Shown here: positions 52,288-60,819 of the stretch, one piece after another
Numbering within the stretch: the first letter of the stretch is position 1
Layout: every line of letters begins with the position of its first letter
DNA from: Natrinema salsiterrestre
GTDB taxonomy: Archaea > Halobacteriota > Halobacteria > Halobacteriales > Natrialbaceae
Assembly (NCBI RefSeq): GCF_029502005.1
Contig: NZ_JAMQOT010000009.1
Location: 1-64,000, forward strand
Reading direction: 5' to 3'
DNA: 64,000 bases
The notes under the pieces: generated by a model
Databases searched by the model: none
Told to the model about the DNA's origin: nothing
The model's input: only the letters and a program-made list of their open reading frames with translations
Translations under genes and position numbers: made by a program

Positions 52288-52489
52288 GTCGCTGGGAATC
52301 GAGCGATTCGAGTGCTTTTGATTCGAGACGACGATACGGATTCCGAGGCACTGAACGCGCAGTCTCCAATTCTCAGTGTCGCGAAAAAATTTCCGACTGG
52401 ACGGTTCGATGAATCGCGCTCGAGGTCCTGCCGCGGCTGCTTGTCTTCGCGCCGAGAACGGTAACCAGATGGGCGATACTATTAATACG

Positions 52490-52497
52490 GGCCGTCT
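52490..52497 (+). promoter_or_regulatory. TATA box of the third island acyl-CoA synthetase
   Basis: TATTAATA within GATACTATTAATACGG lies about 22 bp before the chosen ATG, compatible with a short-leader or leaderless transcript. Confidence 0.5.
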
Positions 52498-52514
52498 TGT
52501 GTCCTTGGTACACG

Positions 52515-54191
52515 ATGGCACACATCGACCAATACCATTTCTACGAGCGTGATTGGGAGAGCTACGAACAGCTCCGCGAATCCTTCGAATGGGAGATTCC
52601 CGACCAGTTCAATATGGCGGAGTACGTCTGTGATCGATGGAGCCGTAATCGCGGGCGCGTCGCGTTCTTCGCGGAGGACGAAGCGGGGGACCGTCGGACG
52701 CTCACCTTTCGCGATGTACAGATCGAGGCGAATCGCATCGCGAACTACCTCTCGGAGGCGGGAGTGACGCCGGGCGACAGAGTTGGGATCTGTCTCGGGC
52801 AGCGCCCGGAGGCCGCCGTCGGCCATATCGCGGTGTGGAAACTGGGCGCCGTCTCCGTCCCGCTCAGTACGCAATTCGGGGACGACGCGCTCGCATACCG
52901 ACTCGACGACTGTCGCGCCGTCGCTTGTATTGTCGACGGGTCCAGTGTGGATACCCTCCGGTCGATTCGTAGTGATCTCGAGGCGCTGGAGACGGTGCTG
53001 ACCATCGGGGCGGACCCGGTGCCAACGGAAACGACCTGGGACGCAGTCGAGCGTCGATCTCCGCAGCAGTTCGAAACGGAGGAAACGAACGCCGACGACG
53101 ACGCGATCATCATCTATACGAGCGGCACGACCGGCGAGCCAAAAGGTGTGCGTCACGCACATCGGCTGTTGCTCGGTCACTTACCGATGTTTGCCGAGAA
53201 TTTCATGGAGACGGGAACGGCGGACGAAAGCGTGTTCTGGACCCCCGTCGAATGGTCGTGGATCGGATCGCTGTTTTCGGTCGTGATGCCGACGCTATAC
53301 TACGGCCAGCCGGTCGTCGCGTACGATACCGATCGGTTCGACGCCGAATCGGCGTTCGGCCTCATCGAGCGATACGGGATAACGAACCTCGGGGCACCGA
53401 CGACGGCACTGCGGATGATGATGCAGGTCGACGATCCCGCGGATCGATACGCACTGGAGACGATTCGGCACGTCGCCGCAGGCGGTGAGGCGGTCGGTGA
53501 AAGCGTTATCAGGTGGGCGAGGGAGACGTTCGATGGTGCGGCCATCGAAGAGGTGTATGGACAGACGGAGGCGAATCTCGTCGTCGGAGACTGTCACTCG
53601 CTGAAGGAGCCTCGGCCGGGGAAGATGGGTCTCGCAGCGCCGGGCCACGATGTAGCGATCGTCGATCCGGAGACGGCCGAACCGATCGACGAACCGGGAG
53701 CGGTCGGCGAGATAGCGGTTCGATACGAGGGGAATCCGGTTTGCTTCCGAGAGTACTGGAACAAACCGGACCGGACCGACCGAAAGGTCCGCAATGGTTG
53801 GTTGCTGACCGAGGATTTCGGAACGGTCGATGAGGACGGCTTCTTCTCGTTCGAAGGCCGCAAGGACGATGTGATCATCACGTCGGGCTATCGAGTGAGT
53901 CCCGAGGAAATCGAGGAAGTGATCGCGAGCCACGTCGCCGTCACGGATGCCGCGGTGATCGGCGTTCCCGACGAAGATCGGGGGAGCGTCCCGAAAGCGT
54001 TCGTGGTCACTAGTGACGATGAATGGCGGACTCCCGAATTGAAAGAGAAACTCGAAAATCGCGTTGCGGATCGTCTCGCCCGCTACGAATACCCGAGGAC
54101 GATCGAATTTCTCGACGAGCTGCCGACGACATCTACCGGCAAAGTCCGACGGCAGTCCCTCCGCGAGCGGGACGGCATCGCGGATTCGTGA
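52515..54191 (+). CDS. Acyl-CoA synthetase (AMP-forming), acetyl-CoA-synthetase-like
   Basis: A 558-residue ANL enzyme. Its opening (YHFYERDWESYEQLRESFEW, FNMAEYVCDRW) and motifs IIYTSGTTGEPKGVRHAHRL, EWSWIGSLFSVVMPTLYYGQ, YGQTEANLVVGDCHSL and DDVIITSGYRVSPEEIEEVI resemble medium-chain acyl-CoA synthetases of the acetyl/propionyl type. Catalytic Lys is in TSTGKVRRQSLRERD. It is the second of two adjacent ligases with a 227-bp gap. They may handle two acids that arise in one pathway. Confidence 0.92.
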   Translation: MAHIDQYHFYERDWESYEQLRESFEWEIPDQFNMAEYVCDRWSRNRGRVAFFAEDEAGDRRTLTFRDVQIEANRIANYLSEAGVTPGDRVGICLGQRPEAAVGHIAVWKLGAVSVPLSTQFGDDALAYRLDDCRAVACIVDGSSVDTLRSIRSDLEALETVLTIGADPVPTETTWDAVERRSPQQFETEETNADDDAIIIYTSGTTGEPKGVRHAHRLLLGHLPMFAENFMETGTADESVFWTPVEWSWIGSLFSVVMPTLYYGQPVVAYDTDRFDAESAFGLIERYGITNLGAPTTALRMMMQVDDPADRYALETIRHVAAGGEAVGESVIRWARETFDGAAIEEVYGQTEANLVVGDCHSLKEPRPGKMGLAAPGHDVAIVDPETAEPIDEPGAVGEIAVRYEGNPVCFREYWNKPDRTDRKVRNGWLLTEDFGTVDEDGFFSFEGRKDDVIITSGYRVSPEEIEEVIASHVAVTDAAVIGVPDEDRGSVPKAFVVTSDDEWRTPELKEKLENRVADRLARYEYPRTIEFLDELPTTSTGKVRRQSLRERDGIADS

Positions 54192-54681
54192 GAGATTGCT
54201 CGCGATCGGACCGACGAGACGGGAGTGAGGACCACTCGAACCACGCGGCTCCGAGGCGATTCACCGATGATGTCGCTCCTTTTCTCTTCTTAAAGGGGTA
54301 CTGTGGAGGGTGAGCGATAGGTTCGACGTCCCGTCGTCTCGTAATTATCACGCCCGGTGTGTTGCTAACCCTCTCTGTCACGGCCGAGAAAGCGTCCCCG
54401 ACCGCCGAATGTAATAAGTATTTAAACAATATTAGGCATTTGGATTCCCAACAGCGACCAAAGCAATAACACACTAAGGGCGTTATTAACTATCGGAGAT
54501 TTCGGTTCCGTTCGCCGGAGAAGCAACGAGATCGTTGGGAGTTACCGGATAGCACACGTGGCACAGATCCCTCACCTACGGAGCTAACAAAGGTATCCAT
54601 TCGACTAAAGTAAAACAACTTACATATACCGGAACAGGGCCAAAGCCTATTAGCACCACCGTAGTTACCAAGACACGTACC
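54192..54681. other. Upstream region of thiolase 2
   Basis: No gene supported. It holds the second copy of the 23-bp palindrome, AT-rich DNA at 54412-54435 (AATAAGTATTTAAACAATATT) that may be a promoter, and ACTTACATATACC near 54618-54630, about 55-60 bp from the thiolase ATG. Confidence 0.5.
54465..54487 (+). promoter_or_regulatory. 23-bp imperfect palindrome, copy 2 (thiolase side)
   Basis: AATAACACACT followed by AAGGGCGTTATT. It differs from copy 1 (read toward its gene) at two of 23 positions. Complementary outer arms AATAAC/GTTATT and the shared orientation and distance suggest a regulator binding site common to both genes. Confidence 0.65.
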
Positions 54682-55830
54682 ATGAGAAACGCAGTTATCG
54701 TCGACGCAGTGCGTACCCCGTTCGGAAAACGAGATGGCTCGTTCCGTGACACGCATCCGCAAGACCTCGCGGCGGAACCGCTCGAGGCGCTGCGCGAGCG
54801 CAACGGATTCGAGCCGGAGACGATCGAAGACGTCATCTATGGCTGTGTGACGCCGATGGACGAACAGGGACTCAATATCGCCAGACTCGCACCGATGGTC
54901 GCCGGCTGGGGCGATATCGTCCCGGGCGTGCAACTCAATCGGATGTGCGGTTCGGGACAACAGGCGGCTAATTTCGCTGCATCGAACGTTATGGCCGGCC
55001 AGCACGATGTCCTTATCGCGGGCGGCGTCGAACACATGACCCGCGTTCCGATGGGTTCCGACGCTGGCGGGCTAACGGACACGTACTTCGAACACTTCGA
55101 CGAGCGGACTCATCAGGGCGAGGGTGCCGAGCGCATCGCCGAGGAGTATGACTTTACGCGCGAAGAACTCGACGAGATCGCCGTCGATTCTCAACAGCGC
55201 TGGAAACGCGCCTGGGACGACGGTCGCTACGACGATCAGATCACGCCGGTCGAGACTGAAGTCGACGGTGAGGAAGTCGTCGTCGAGCAGGACGAACACC
55301 CCCGTCCCGGAACCGACATGGATACCCTCTCGGAGCTCCCGCTATCCTTCCGCGACGAGGGTGAAGGGTTCCACCATCCGGGCAACTCCTCGGGAATCGT
55401 CGACGGCTCGTCCGCATTGCTTATCGCGAGCGAGGAGACTGCCGAAGCACACGGTTGGGAACCGATGGCCCGCATCCGTCAGACGGAAGTCGTCGGTGTC
55501 GATCCGGTTACGATGCTGAAAGGACCCATCCCGGCCACCGAGGGCGTCCTCGAGAAGGCGGACATGACGGTCAGTGACATCGACCTCTTCGAAGTCAACG
55601 AAGCGTTCGCATCGGTCGTCGCCGCTTGGCTCGAGGAGACCGGTGCGTCGTGGGAAGACGTCAACGTCAACGGCGGCGCGATCGCCCACGGTCACCCATT
55701 GGGCGCGACCGGGGCGGCGTTGCTAACGAAACTGGCCCACGAACTCGAGCGCACCGACCAGGATACCGCTCTCTCTGCGATGTGTATCGGTTTCGGACAG
55801 GGCATCGCGACGATCCTCGAGCGGGTCTAG
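54682..55830 (+). CDS. Acetyl-CoA acetyltransferase / 3-oxoacyl-CoA thiolase
   Basis: A 382-residue thiolase with the full classical triad: acylated Cys in [20 protein letters not shown], His in [19 protein letters not shown] and the second Cys in [19 protein letters not shown]. The opening [19 protein letters not shown] is standard. It would cleave 3-oxoacyl-CoA to acetyl-CoA. Unlike the first thiolase it has no DUF35 partner, so it is the probable main beta-oxidation thiolase of the island. Confidence 0.94.
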   Translation: MRNAVIVDAVRTPFGKRDGSFRDTHPQDLAAEPLEALRERNGFEPETIEDVIYGCVTPMDEQGLNIARLAPMVAGWGDIVPGVQLNRMCGSGQQAANFAASNVMAGQHDVLIAGGVEHMTRVPMGSDAGGLTDTYFEHFDERTHQGEGAERIAEEYDFTREELDEIAVDSQQRWKRAWDDGRYDDQITPVETEVDGEEVVVEQDEHPRPGTDMDTLSELPLSFRDEGEGFHHPGNSSGIVDGSSALLIASEETAEAHGWEPMARIRQTEVVGVDPVTMLKGPIPATEGVLEKADMTVSDIDLFEVNEAFASVVAAWLEETGASWEDVNVNGGAIAHGHPLGATGAALLTKLAHELERTDQDTALSAMCIGFGQGIATILERV

Positions 55831-56182
55831 CTGCTACCCGTCCGGCTCATCAGCTCGCATCGAATTTTCACACCGCGACGGCCGTGCGCCTGAGGTAGGC
55901 TCTGTGACCGCAAGGGACCGCATTCGTTCGAACGGAACTACCGTTCGGACTGCCACGATATCGATGGGTTCGTCGATAGATGACTCGTTTTTAGGACACT
56001 CCCCTGACGGACACGGTTCTTGTCTTCGCCGCTTCGTGACTCGCTTCCGGATCACGATCTGAACCTCGTCCAAAGGTATTAATATTGTCACGTGAAGGAT
56101 GTATTCGCATGGTGTCACGTGTTACTATCATGTCCAGTCCGCGTGTGAACAGCGAACTCGAGGACGATACGGAGGAGAGCCG
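55831..56182. other. Upstream region of the amidohydrolase operon
   Basis: No gene was found. GGTATTAATATTG near 56075-56087 is TATA-like. GTCACGTG, which contains a CACGTG palindrome, occurs twice, at 56087-56094 and 56114-56121, on either side of the expected transcription start. GGAGG near 56171 is a ribosome-binding site 8 bp or so before the ATG of the next gene. Confidence 0.5.
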
Positions 56183-57274
56183 ATGTTAGACCTTGCGGAG
56201 ACGTTCGTGTACGATGCCGTAACGCACTCGTACAACATGTCTCCGTCGAACTACCGCAATAAACAACATGCCGAGGGAATCACGGAGATGCTCTTCGGAA
56301 ACGTGTCGAGCGTCGTCTCCGACGAGTACACCCTCACCCCGGAGGGCTTCGTGCGGGATTGGGGCGTCGAAGAGACGGCGACCATGCTGTTCGAGGAGAG
56401 TTACACGGACATGGCGACGTTCCATCCAGTACCGATGTACGCCTTCCATGACGGGCTGGTCGCTAACGACAAAGCCGGGGAAGTCGCGGATCGATGGCCC
56501 GACCGGTTCCGTTCTTACGCCTGCGTGGATCCGCTCCGAGACGAGTGGGAGGACGAACTCGAAGCGCAAGTTCGGGACTTCGATCCGCTCGGGATCAAAC
56601 TCTATCCGTCCCACTGGAGTGAGGATCATCACGAAGGCTGGAGTATGGGTGATCCGGAGGTCGCGTTTCCCGTCTTCGAGAAGGCGCACGACCTCGGCAT
56701 CGAACTCATCGACATCCACAAAGCCATCCCCTTCGGGCCCGTCCCGCGGGGCCCGTATCACCCCGGTGATGTCGACGAGGCGGCCGAGAGCTTCCCCGAT
56801 CTCACGTTCAGTATCGTCCACGGCGGCTATTCGTTCACCGAGGAGACCGCCTGGCAGCTCGCTCGCTTCCCGAACGTCTACGTGAATCTGGAGGGACTGC
56901 CGGCGATTCTGCTCGGTAACGAACGGCGGTTCGGCGAGTTGCTCGCCGAGTTGATCAGTTTCCTCGGAGAGGACGGAATGGACCGGCTGTTCTGGAGTTC
57001 GGGAGCGATGTCCGTCCACCCCCGGCCGCAACTCGAAGCGTTCCGTGATTTCGAGTTCTCCGAGACGGTCCGCAAGAACACCAGTATGATGGGCGAACTC
57101 CCCCAGATCACCGACGACCACAAGCGGAAGATCCTCGGGGAGAACTACGCGACGCTCATCGATCTCGATATCGACGAGGCCCGTACGCGTATCGAGGACG
57201 ACGAATTCAGTAATGCGCGGGTGGACAGGGAACTCGCAGACCCGTACTCGACGACGAACGCCGAGGTGGCGTGA
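56183..57274 (+). CDS. Amidohydrolase-family protein (amidohydrolase 2 type)
   Basis: A 363-residue TIM-barrel protein. The order YDAVTHSYNMSPSNYRNKQH, YPSHWSEDHHEGWS, GIELIDIHKAIPFGPVPRGP, FSIVHGGYSFTEETAW and RLFWSSGAMSVHPRPQLEAF follows the ACMSD/decarboxylase-like group of amidohydrolases. The N-terminal HxH is not standard and the last metal Asp expected near GSDYP appears as WSSGAMS, so it may use one metal differently or be a non-hydrolytic decarboxylase/hydratase. The start is set by a GGAGG before the ATG. The stop TGA overlaps the ATG of the MIP18-type gene (ATGA-like TGATG). Confidence 0.82.
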   Translation: MLDLAETFVYDAVTHSYNMSPSNYRNKQHAEGITEMLFGNVSSVVSDEYTLTPEGFVRDWGVEETATMLFEESYTDMATFHPVPMYAFHDGLVANDKAGEVADRWPDRFRSYACVDPLRDEWEDELEAQVRDFDPLGIKLYPSHWSEDHHEGWSMGDPEVAFPVFEKAHDLGIELIDIHKAIPFGPVPRGPYHPGDVDEAAESFPDLTFSIVHGGYSFTEETAWQLARFPNVYVNLEGLPAILLGNERRFGELLAELISFLGEDGMDRLFWSSGAMSVHPRPQLEAFRDFEFSETVRKNTSMMGELPQITDDHKRKILGENYATLIDLDIDEARTRIEDDEFSNARVDRELADPYSTTNAEVA

Positions 57275-57651
57275 TGTCCTCCCTCGAGAACCGAATTCGC
57301 GAGCGGTTGGACGAGGTCATCGATCCGTGTAGTGCGGCCAACGGAACGAACCTCAGTATCATCGATATGGGCCTCCTCGACGAGATAGACGTCGATGAGG
57401 GCCACGTCACCGTTTCGATGCGACTCACCACTCCCTTCTGCATGCAACTCCCCTACTTCGTCGAAGAGATCGACGACCGGATCGGCGCTATCGACGAGGT
57501 GACGTCCGTTAGACTCGAGACCGACGAGGGCGTCGACTGGCACACGGGGATGATGTCCGAGGAGGCACAGAAACAGCGACGGGAACGCAAAGCTGCCCGC
57601 GAAGCGGAGTACTTCGACGAGACAGCAGAGGACGTCCAAGCTGACGATTGA
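57274..57651 (+). CDS. MIP18/DUF59-family protein
   Basis: A 125-residue protein. The DUF59 core SIIDMGLLDEIDVDEGHVTV, RLTTPFCMQLPYFVEEIDDR and GAIDEVTSVRLETDEGVDW includes the conserved Cys used for Fe-S transfer in PaaD/SufT-type proteins. A charged helical tail follows. Translation is coupled to the amidohydrolase (one-base overlap TGATG). It may insert Fe-S or metal into the partner enzyme; that is inference. Confidence 0.87.
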   Translation: MSSLENRIRERLDEVIDPCSAANGTNLSIIDMGLLDEIDVDEGHVTVSMRLTTPFCMQLPYFVEEIDDRIGAIDEVTSVRLETDEGVDWHTGMMSEEAQKQRRERKAAREAEYFDETAEDVQADD

Positions 57652-57753
57652 CGGGGGCAGGGTCGGCGGAGACCGTTTTTCACAGTGTCATGGTGGGACG
57701 GAGCCACCGCACCCACCGAACGAGTCGCGTCAGCGGCGAATCAGTACGTGTAC

Positions 57754-58503
57754 TCACACGTAACCGGCGTCGACCTTCAGCGCCCGTCCGGTCACGTACG
57801 ACGCGTCCTCGCTGGCGAGGAAGGCGACGCAGGACGCGACTTCGTCGGGATCCGCCCACCGGTTGAGCGCGGTCTGCCGGCGCATCGCCTCCTGTTCCTC
57901 CTCGGAATACCACTCGTCGGTCATCGCCGTGTCGATCAGACCGGGACAGACGGCGTTGATGCGAACGTCGTACTGTGCGAGCTCGCCCGCGACGGACCGC
58001 GTGAAGTGGAGCACTGCCGCCTTCGTAAGCGCATAGGACGTGATCGGGGCCGATTTCCATCCCGCCATCGAGGACGTGTTGACGATGACGCCGCCGCCGT
58101 TCGCCTCGAACAGCGGCAGTGCGGCGTGACAACCGTTCCAGACGCCCTTGAGATTCACGTCGATTAGCTCGTCTCTGTGTTCCCGCGTCGTTTCGCGGAA
58201 GGATCGCGCCTCACCGATCCCGGCGTTGTTGAACAGAACGTCCAGACCGTCATACTCCTCGGCGACGGTGTCCAGACACTCCTCGAACCAATCGTAATCG
58301 CTGACGTCGAGCGAACGGAATTCGGCCGTCCCGTCGGCCGTCTCGTCCGCGTCGATTTGCTCGACGGTCTCCTCCCCTCGCTCGTCGTCGATATCAGTGA
58401 CGACCACGTCGACGCCCTCCTCGGCCAGTCGATGCGCCGTCGCGCGGCCGATACCGGAGGCACCGCCGGTAACGACTGCAGTCTTTCCGTGCAATCCTCG
58501 CAT
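57754..58503 (-). CDS. Short-chain dehydrogenase/reductase
   Basis: A 249-residue classical SDR. NAD(P) motif TGGASGIGRA, Asp of strand 2 in VVTDIDDERGE (NAD preference), LFNNAGIGEA, catalytic Ser in NTSSMAGWKS, and Tyr-x3-Lys in SYALTKAAVLH, then the PG motif VCPGLIDTAMT. The start at 58503 is a good family match; an extra 24 residues upstream are not. It is divergent from the oxoacid dehydrogenase operon and may oxidise a hydroxylated intermediate. Confidence 0.92.
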   Translation of the reverse strand: MRGLHGKTAVVTGGASGIGRATAHRLAEEGVDVVVTDIDDERGEETVEQIDADETADGTAEFRSLDVSDYDWFEECLDTVAEEYDGLDVLFNNAGIGEARSFRETTREHRDELIDVNLKGVWNGCHAALPLFEANGGGVIVNTSSMAGWKSAPITSYALTKAAVLHFTRSVAGELAQYDVRINAVCPGLIDTAMTDEWYSEEEQEAMRRQTALNRWADPDEVASCVAFLASEDASYVTGRALKVDAGYV

Positions 58504-58635
58504 TGGTTCCGTTAATACGGTTATTCTATAAGAAAGTACGCCTCGAGCGCCCCTGACTGTTCGATTTTTTGCCACACGGAATTCGGGGGAATACCCGCCC
58601 GTAGCACTATCGCGATACCGCTGACCAGGGGTAGA

Positions 58636-58641
58636 TTTATG
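58636..58641 (+). promoter_or_regulatory. TATA box of the oxoacid dehydrogenase operon
   Basis: TTTATG within GTAGATTTATGCGG lies about 26 bp before the E1-alpha ATG, the expected spacing for a leaderless transcript. Confidence 0.5.
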
Positions 58642-58663
58642 CGGTATACTGAAACACCCTTAG

Positions 58664-59680
58664 ATGTGGGATCGAATGACACAAAACGTTAGCGTCGACG
58701 ACGACACGGCGAGAGATCTCCTCGAGGAGATGCTCCGCATCGATATCTTCGAGGAGGAGACGAAAGAACGGTTCGGAGAGGGGGAGATTCCGGGATTCGT
58801 TCACCTCAGCGGCGGCCACGAGGGATCACACGTCGGAATGGGTGCCGCGATGCGGGACGACGACTGGCTGGCCGTCGGCGGTGCGCGTCTGATCGGCCAG
58901 TACATCGCGAAGGGCGTACCGCTACCGGAGATCATGGCGGAGCTCTACGGGCGCGTCGGGGGATCGAACAAGGGCCACGGCGGCCAGATGCACGTCTCCG
59001 ACGTCGATCGGAAGCTGTACGGCCACGCCGCGACGATCGGTTCCGGGCAGAACCCCGCCGTCGGCCTCGGGCTGGCGGAGGAGATGAAGGGAACCGACAA
59101 CGTGGTGGTGACGACTATCGGCGACGGCGGGACGAGTCGCGGCTCGTTCCACACGGCGCTCGTCTTCGCCGCGTACTGGGACCTGCCGGTCGTGTTCATC
59201 ATCGAGAACAACGAGTGGGCCATCTCGACGCCCGCCGAATCGCTGTCGCCGGATCACCTCTCGGATTACGGGATTCCGCATAACATGCCGACCGAGAGCA
59301 TCGACGGGAGCGACGTTGAGAAAGTGTACCACACGGTCTCCGAGGCGATCGAGCGCGCCCGCGACGGCGAGGGCCCGACGGTCATCGAGAACCGCGTCGT
59401 CCGTCTCGTTCCCCACTTCGAAGGGGACAAGGAGACCTACCGCGACGAGGAGGCCTACGAGCGGGCCAGAGAGGAGAAGGATCCGATCGAGAACTATCGG
59501 GAGCGGCTGCTCGAGAACGGCGTCATCACCGAGGACGAACTCGATGACATGGTCGCGAACATCGAAGCAGAGGTCGAAGAGGCCATCGAATTCGCTCGCG
59601 AGAGCCCGGAACCGGAGCCGGAAGCGGCCTACGATCACGTCTACAAGCTGCCCCTTTACGGGCAGGGTGACGGACAATGA
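58664..59680 (+). CDS. 2-oxoacid dehydrogenase E1 alpha subunit
   Basis: A 338-residue TPP-dependent subunit that decarboxylates a 2-oxoacid (pyruvate, branched-chain or acetoin type). The TPP/Mg motif is TTIGDGGTSRGSFHTALVFA with IIENNEWAIS at the end; the phosphorylation-loop region is ETYRDEEAYER. The start could be 58664 (set by TATA spacing) or the ATG at 58676. Its stop overlaps the E1 beta start by 4 bp. Confidence 0.93.
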   Translation: MWDRMTQNVSVDDDTARDLLEEMLRIDIFEEETKERFGEGEIPGFVHLSGGHEGSHVGMGAAMRDDDWLAVGGARLIGQYIAKGVPLPEIMAELYGRVGGSNKGHGGQMHVSDVDRKLYGHAATIGSGQNPAVGLGLAEEMKGTDNVVVTTIGDGGTSRGSFHTALVFAAYWDLPVVFIIENNEWAISTPAESLSPDHLSDYGIPHNMPTESIDGSDVEKVYHTVSEAIERARDGEGPTVIENRVVRLVPHFEGDKETYRDEEAYERAREEKDPIENYRERLLENGVITEDELDDMVANIEAEVEEAIEFARESPEPEPEAAYDHVYKLPLYGQGDGQ

Positions 59681-60642
59681 CTCGAGAGATCACGTACGTA
59701 CAGGCGATCGCGGAGGCGATAGACGAGGAACTGGAACGGGACGAGGAGGTCATCCTGTTCGGCGAGGACGTCGAGGAGTTCGGCGGCAACTTCGGCGAGA
59801 CGGAGGGACTGTACGAGAAACACGGTCGGAACCGAGTGCGGAATACGCCGCTGTCCGAGATCGGGATCGCGGGAATGGCCCTCGGCGCTGCCGTCGGCGG
59901 AATTCGGCCCGTCGCGGAACTGCAGTTTGCTGACTTCGCGGCGACGGCCGGTGACGAAATCTTCAACCAGATCCCGAAACAGCCCTACGTGAGCGGCGGC
60001 CAGATCGAAGCACCGCTCACCATCTTCGCGCCGTCCGGGGCCGGGATCGGTGCAGGCGCACAGCACTCGCAGTCCGTCCACTCCTGGCTCGGCAACGTGC
60101 CGGGGTGGGTCGTCGTCACCGCGACGACGCCCTACGATGCGAAGGGATTGTTCAAGAGCGCCATTCGGGACGACAATCCGGTCTTCTTCCTCCCCCACAA
60201 GATGTTGAGCGAAACGAAAGGCGAAGTGCCCGAGGAGGAGTACACGCTCCCGCTTGGCGAAGCCGCGGTCGAGGAGGAAGGCGAGGACGTCACCGTCGTG
60301 GCGACCCAACTCATGTTCCACCGCGCGAAGGAAGCCGCGGCCGAGGTCGATGCGGACGTCGAGATCGTCAACCCCCGAACGTTCGCCCCGCTCGACACCG
60401 AGACGATCGCCGAGAGCGTCCGGAAGACGGGACGACTGGTCGTCGTCGACGAGACCGTCGAGCGATACGGGACGCAGGGCCACATCGCGAACGAGATCGT
60501 CGAGAACGACTTCTTCAGCCTCGACGCGCCGCCGAAGACCATCGGCGTGAAGGACATCCCGATTCCGCTGAGTCCGCCCCTCGAGCAGGAGGCGCTTCCC
60601 TCCGCTGACCGGATCGCAGACGGGATCGAATCGCTCTTCTAG
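59677..60642 (+). CDS. 2-oxoacid dehydrogenase E1 beta subunit
   Basis: A 321-residue subunit that pairs with E1 alpha in a heterotetramer. Motifs are VILFGEDVEEFGGNFGETEG, NTPLSEIGIAGMALGAAVGG, PVAELQFADFAATAGDEIFN and HSQSVHSWLGNVPGWVVVTA. The C-terminal domain has VEIVNPRTFAPLDTETIAES and DETVERYGTQGHIANEIV. Four-base overlap with E1 alpha indicates coupled synthesis. Confidence 0.94.
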   Translation: MTREITYVQAIAEAIDEELERDEEVILFGEDVEEFGGNFGETEGLYEKHGRNRVRNTPLSEIGIAGMALGAAVGGIRPVAELQFADFAATAGDEIFNQIPKQPYVSGGQIEAPLTIFAPSGAGIGAGAQHSQSVHSWLGNVPGWVVVTATTPYDAKGLFKSAIRDDNPVFFLPHKMLSETKGEVPEEEYTLPLGEAAVEEEGEDVTVVATQLMFHRAKEAAAEVDADVEIVNPRTFAPLDTETIAESVRKTGRLVVVDETVERYGTQGHIANEIVENDFFSLDAPPKTIGVKDIPIPLSPPLEQEALPSADRIADGIESLF

Positions 60643-60787
60643 CGACGGTCGACCGGGGAACGCGCTTCTCCGGTCGCCGCTCCTCGTCTCGAGGATCGGA
60701 GTCCGACGGAGCGCGGCGACCGGAAACGACGTGAGCGCTCGGCGTCCTGGCACTCCCGGGCGGAAGGGGGATCGAATTGGGTGAGAG

Positions 60788-60795
60788 TTTAAATA
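60788..60795 (+). promoter_or_regulatory. TATA box of the E2 gene
   Basis: TTTAAATA lies about 28 bp before the ATG at 60820, indicating that E2 has its own promoter and that this ATG, not the one at 60808, is the leaderless start. Confidence 0.5.
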
Positions 60796-60819
60796 GAAGG
60801 GTGACTCATGGTACCAAAT

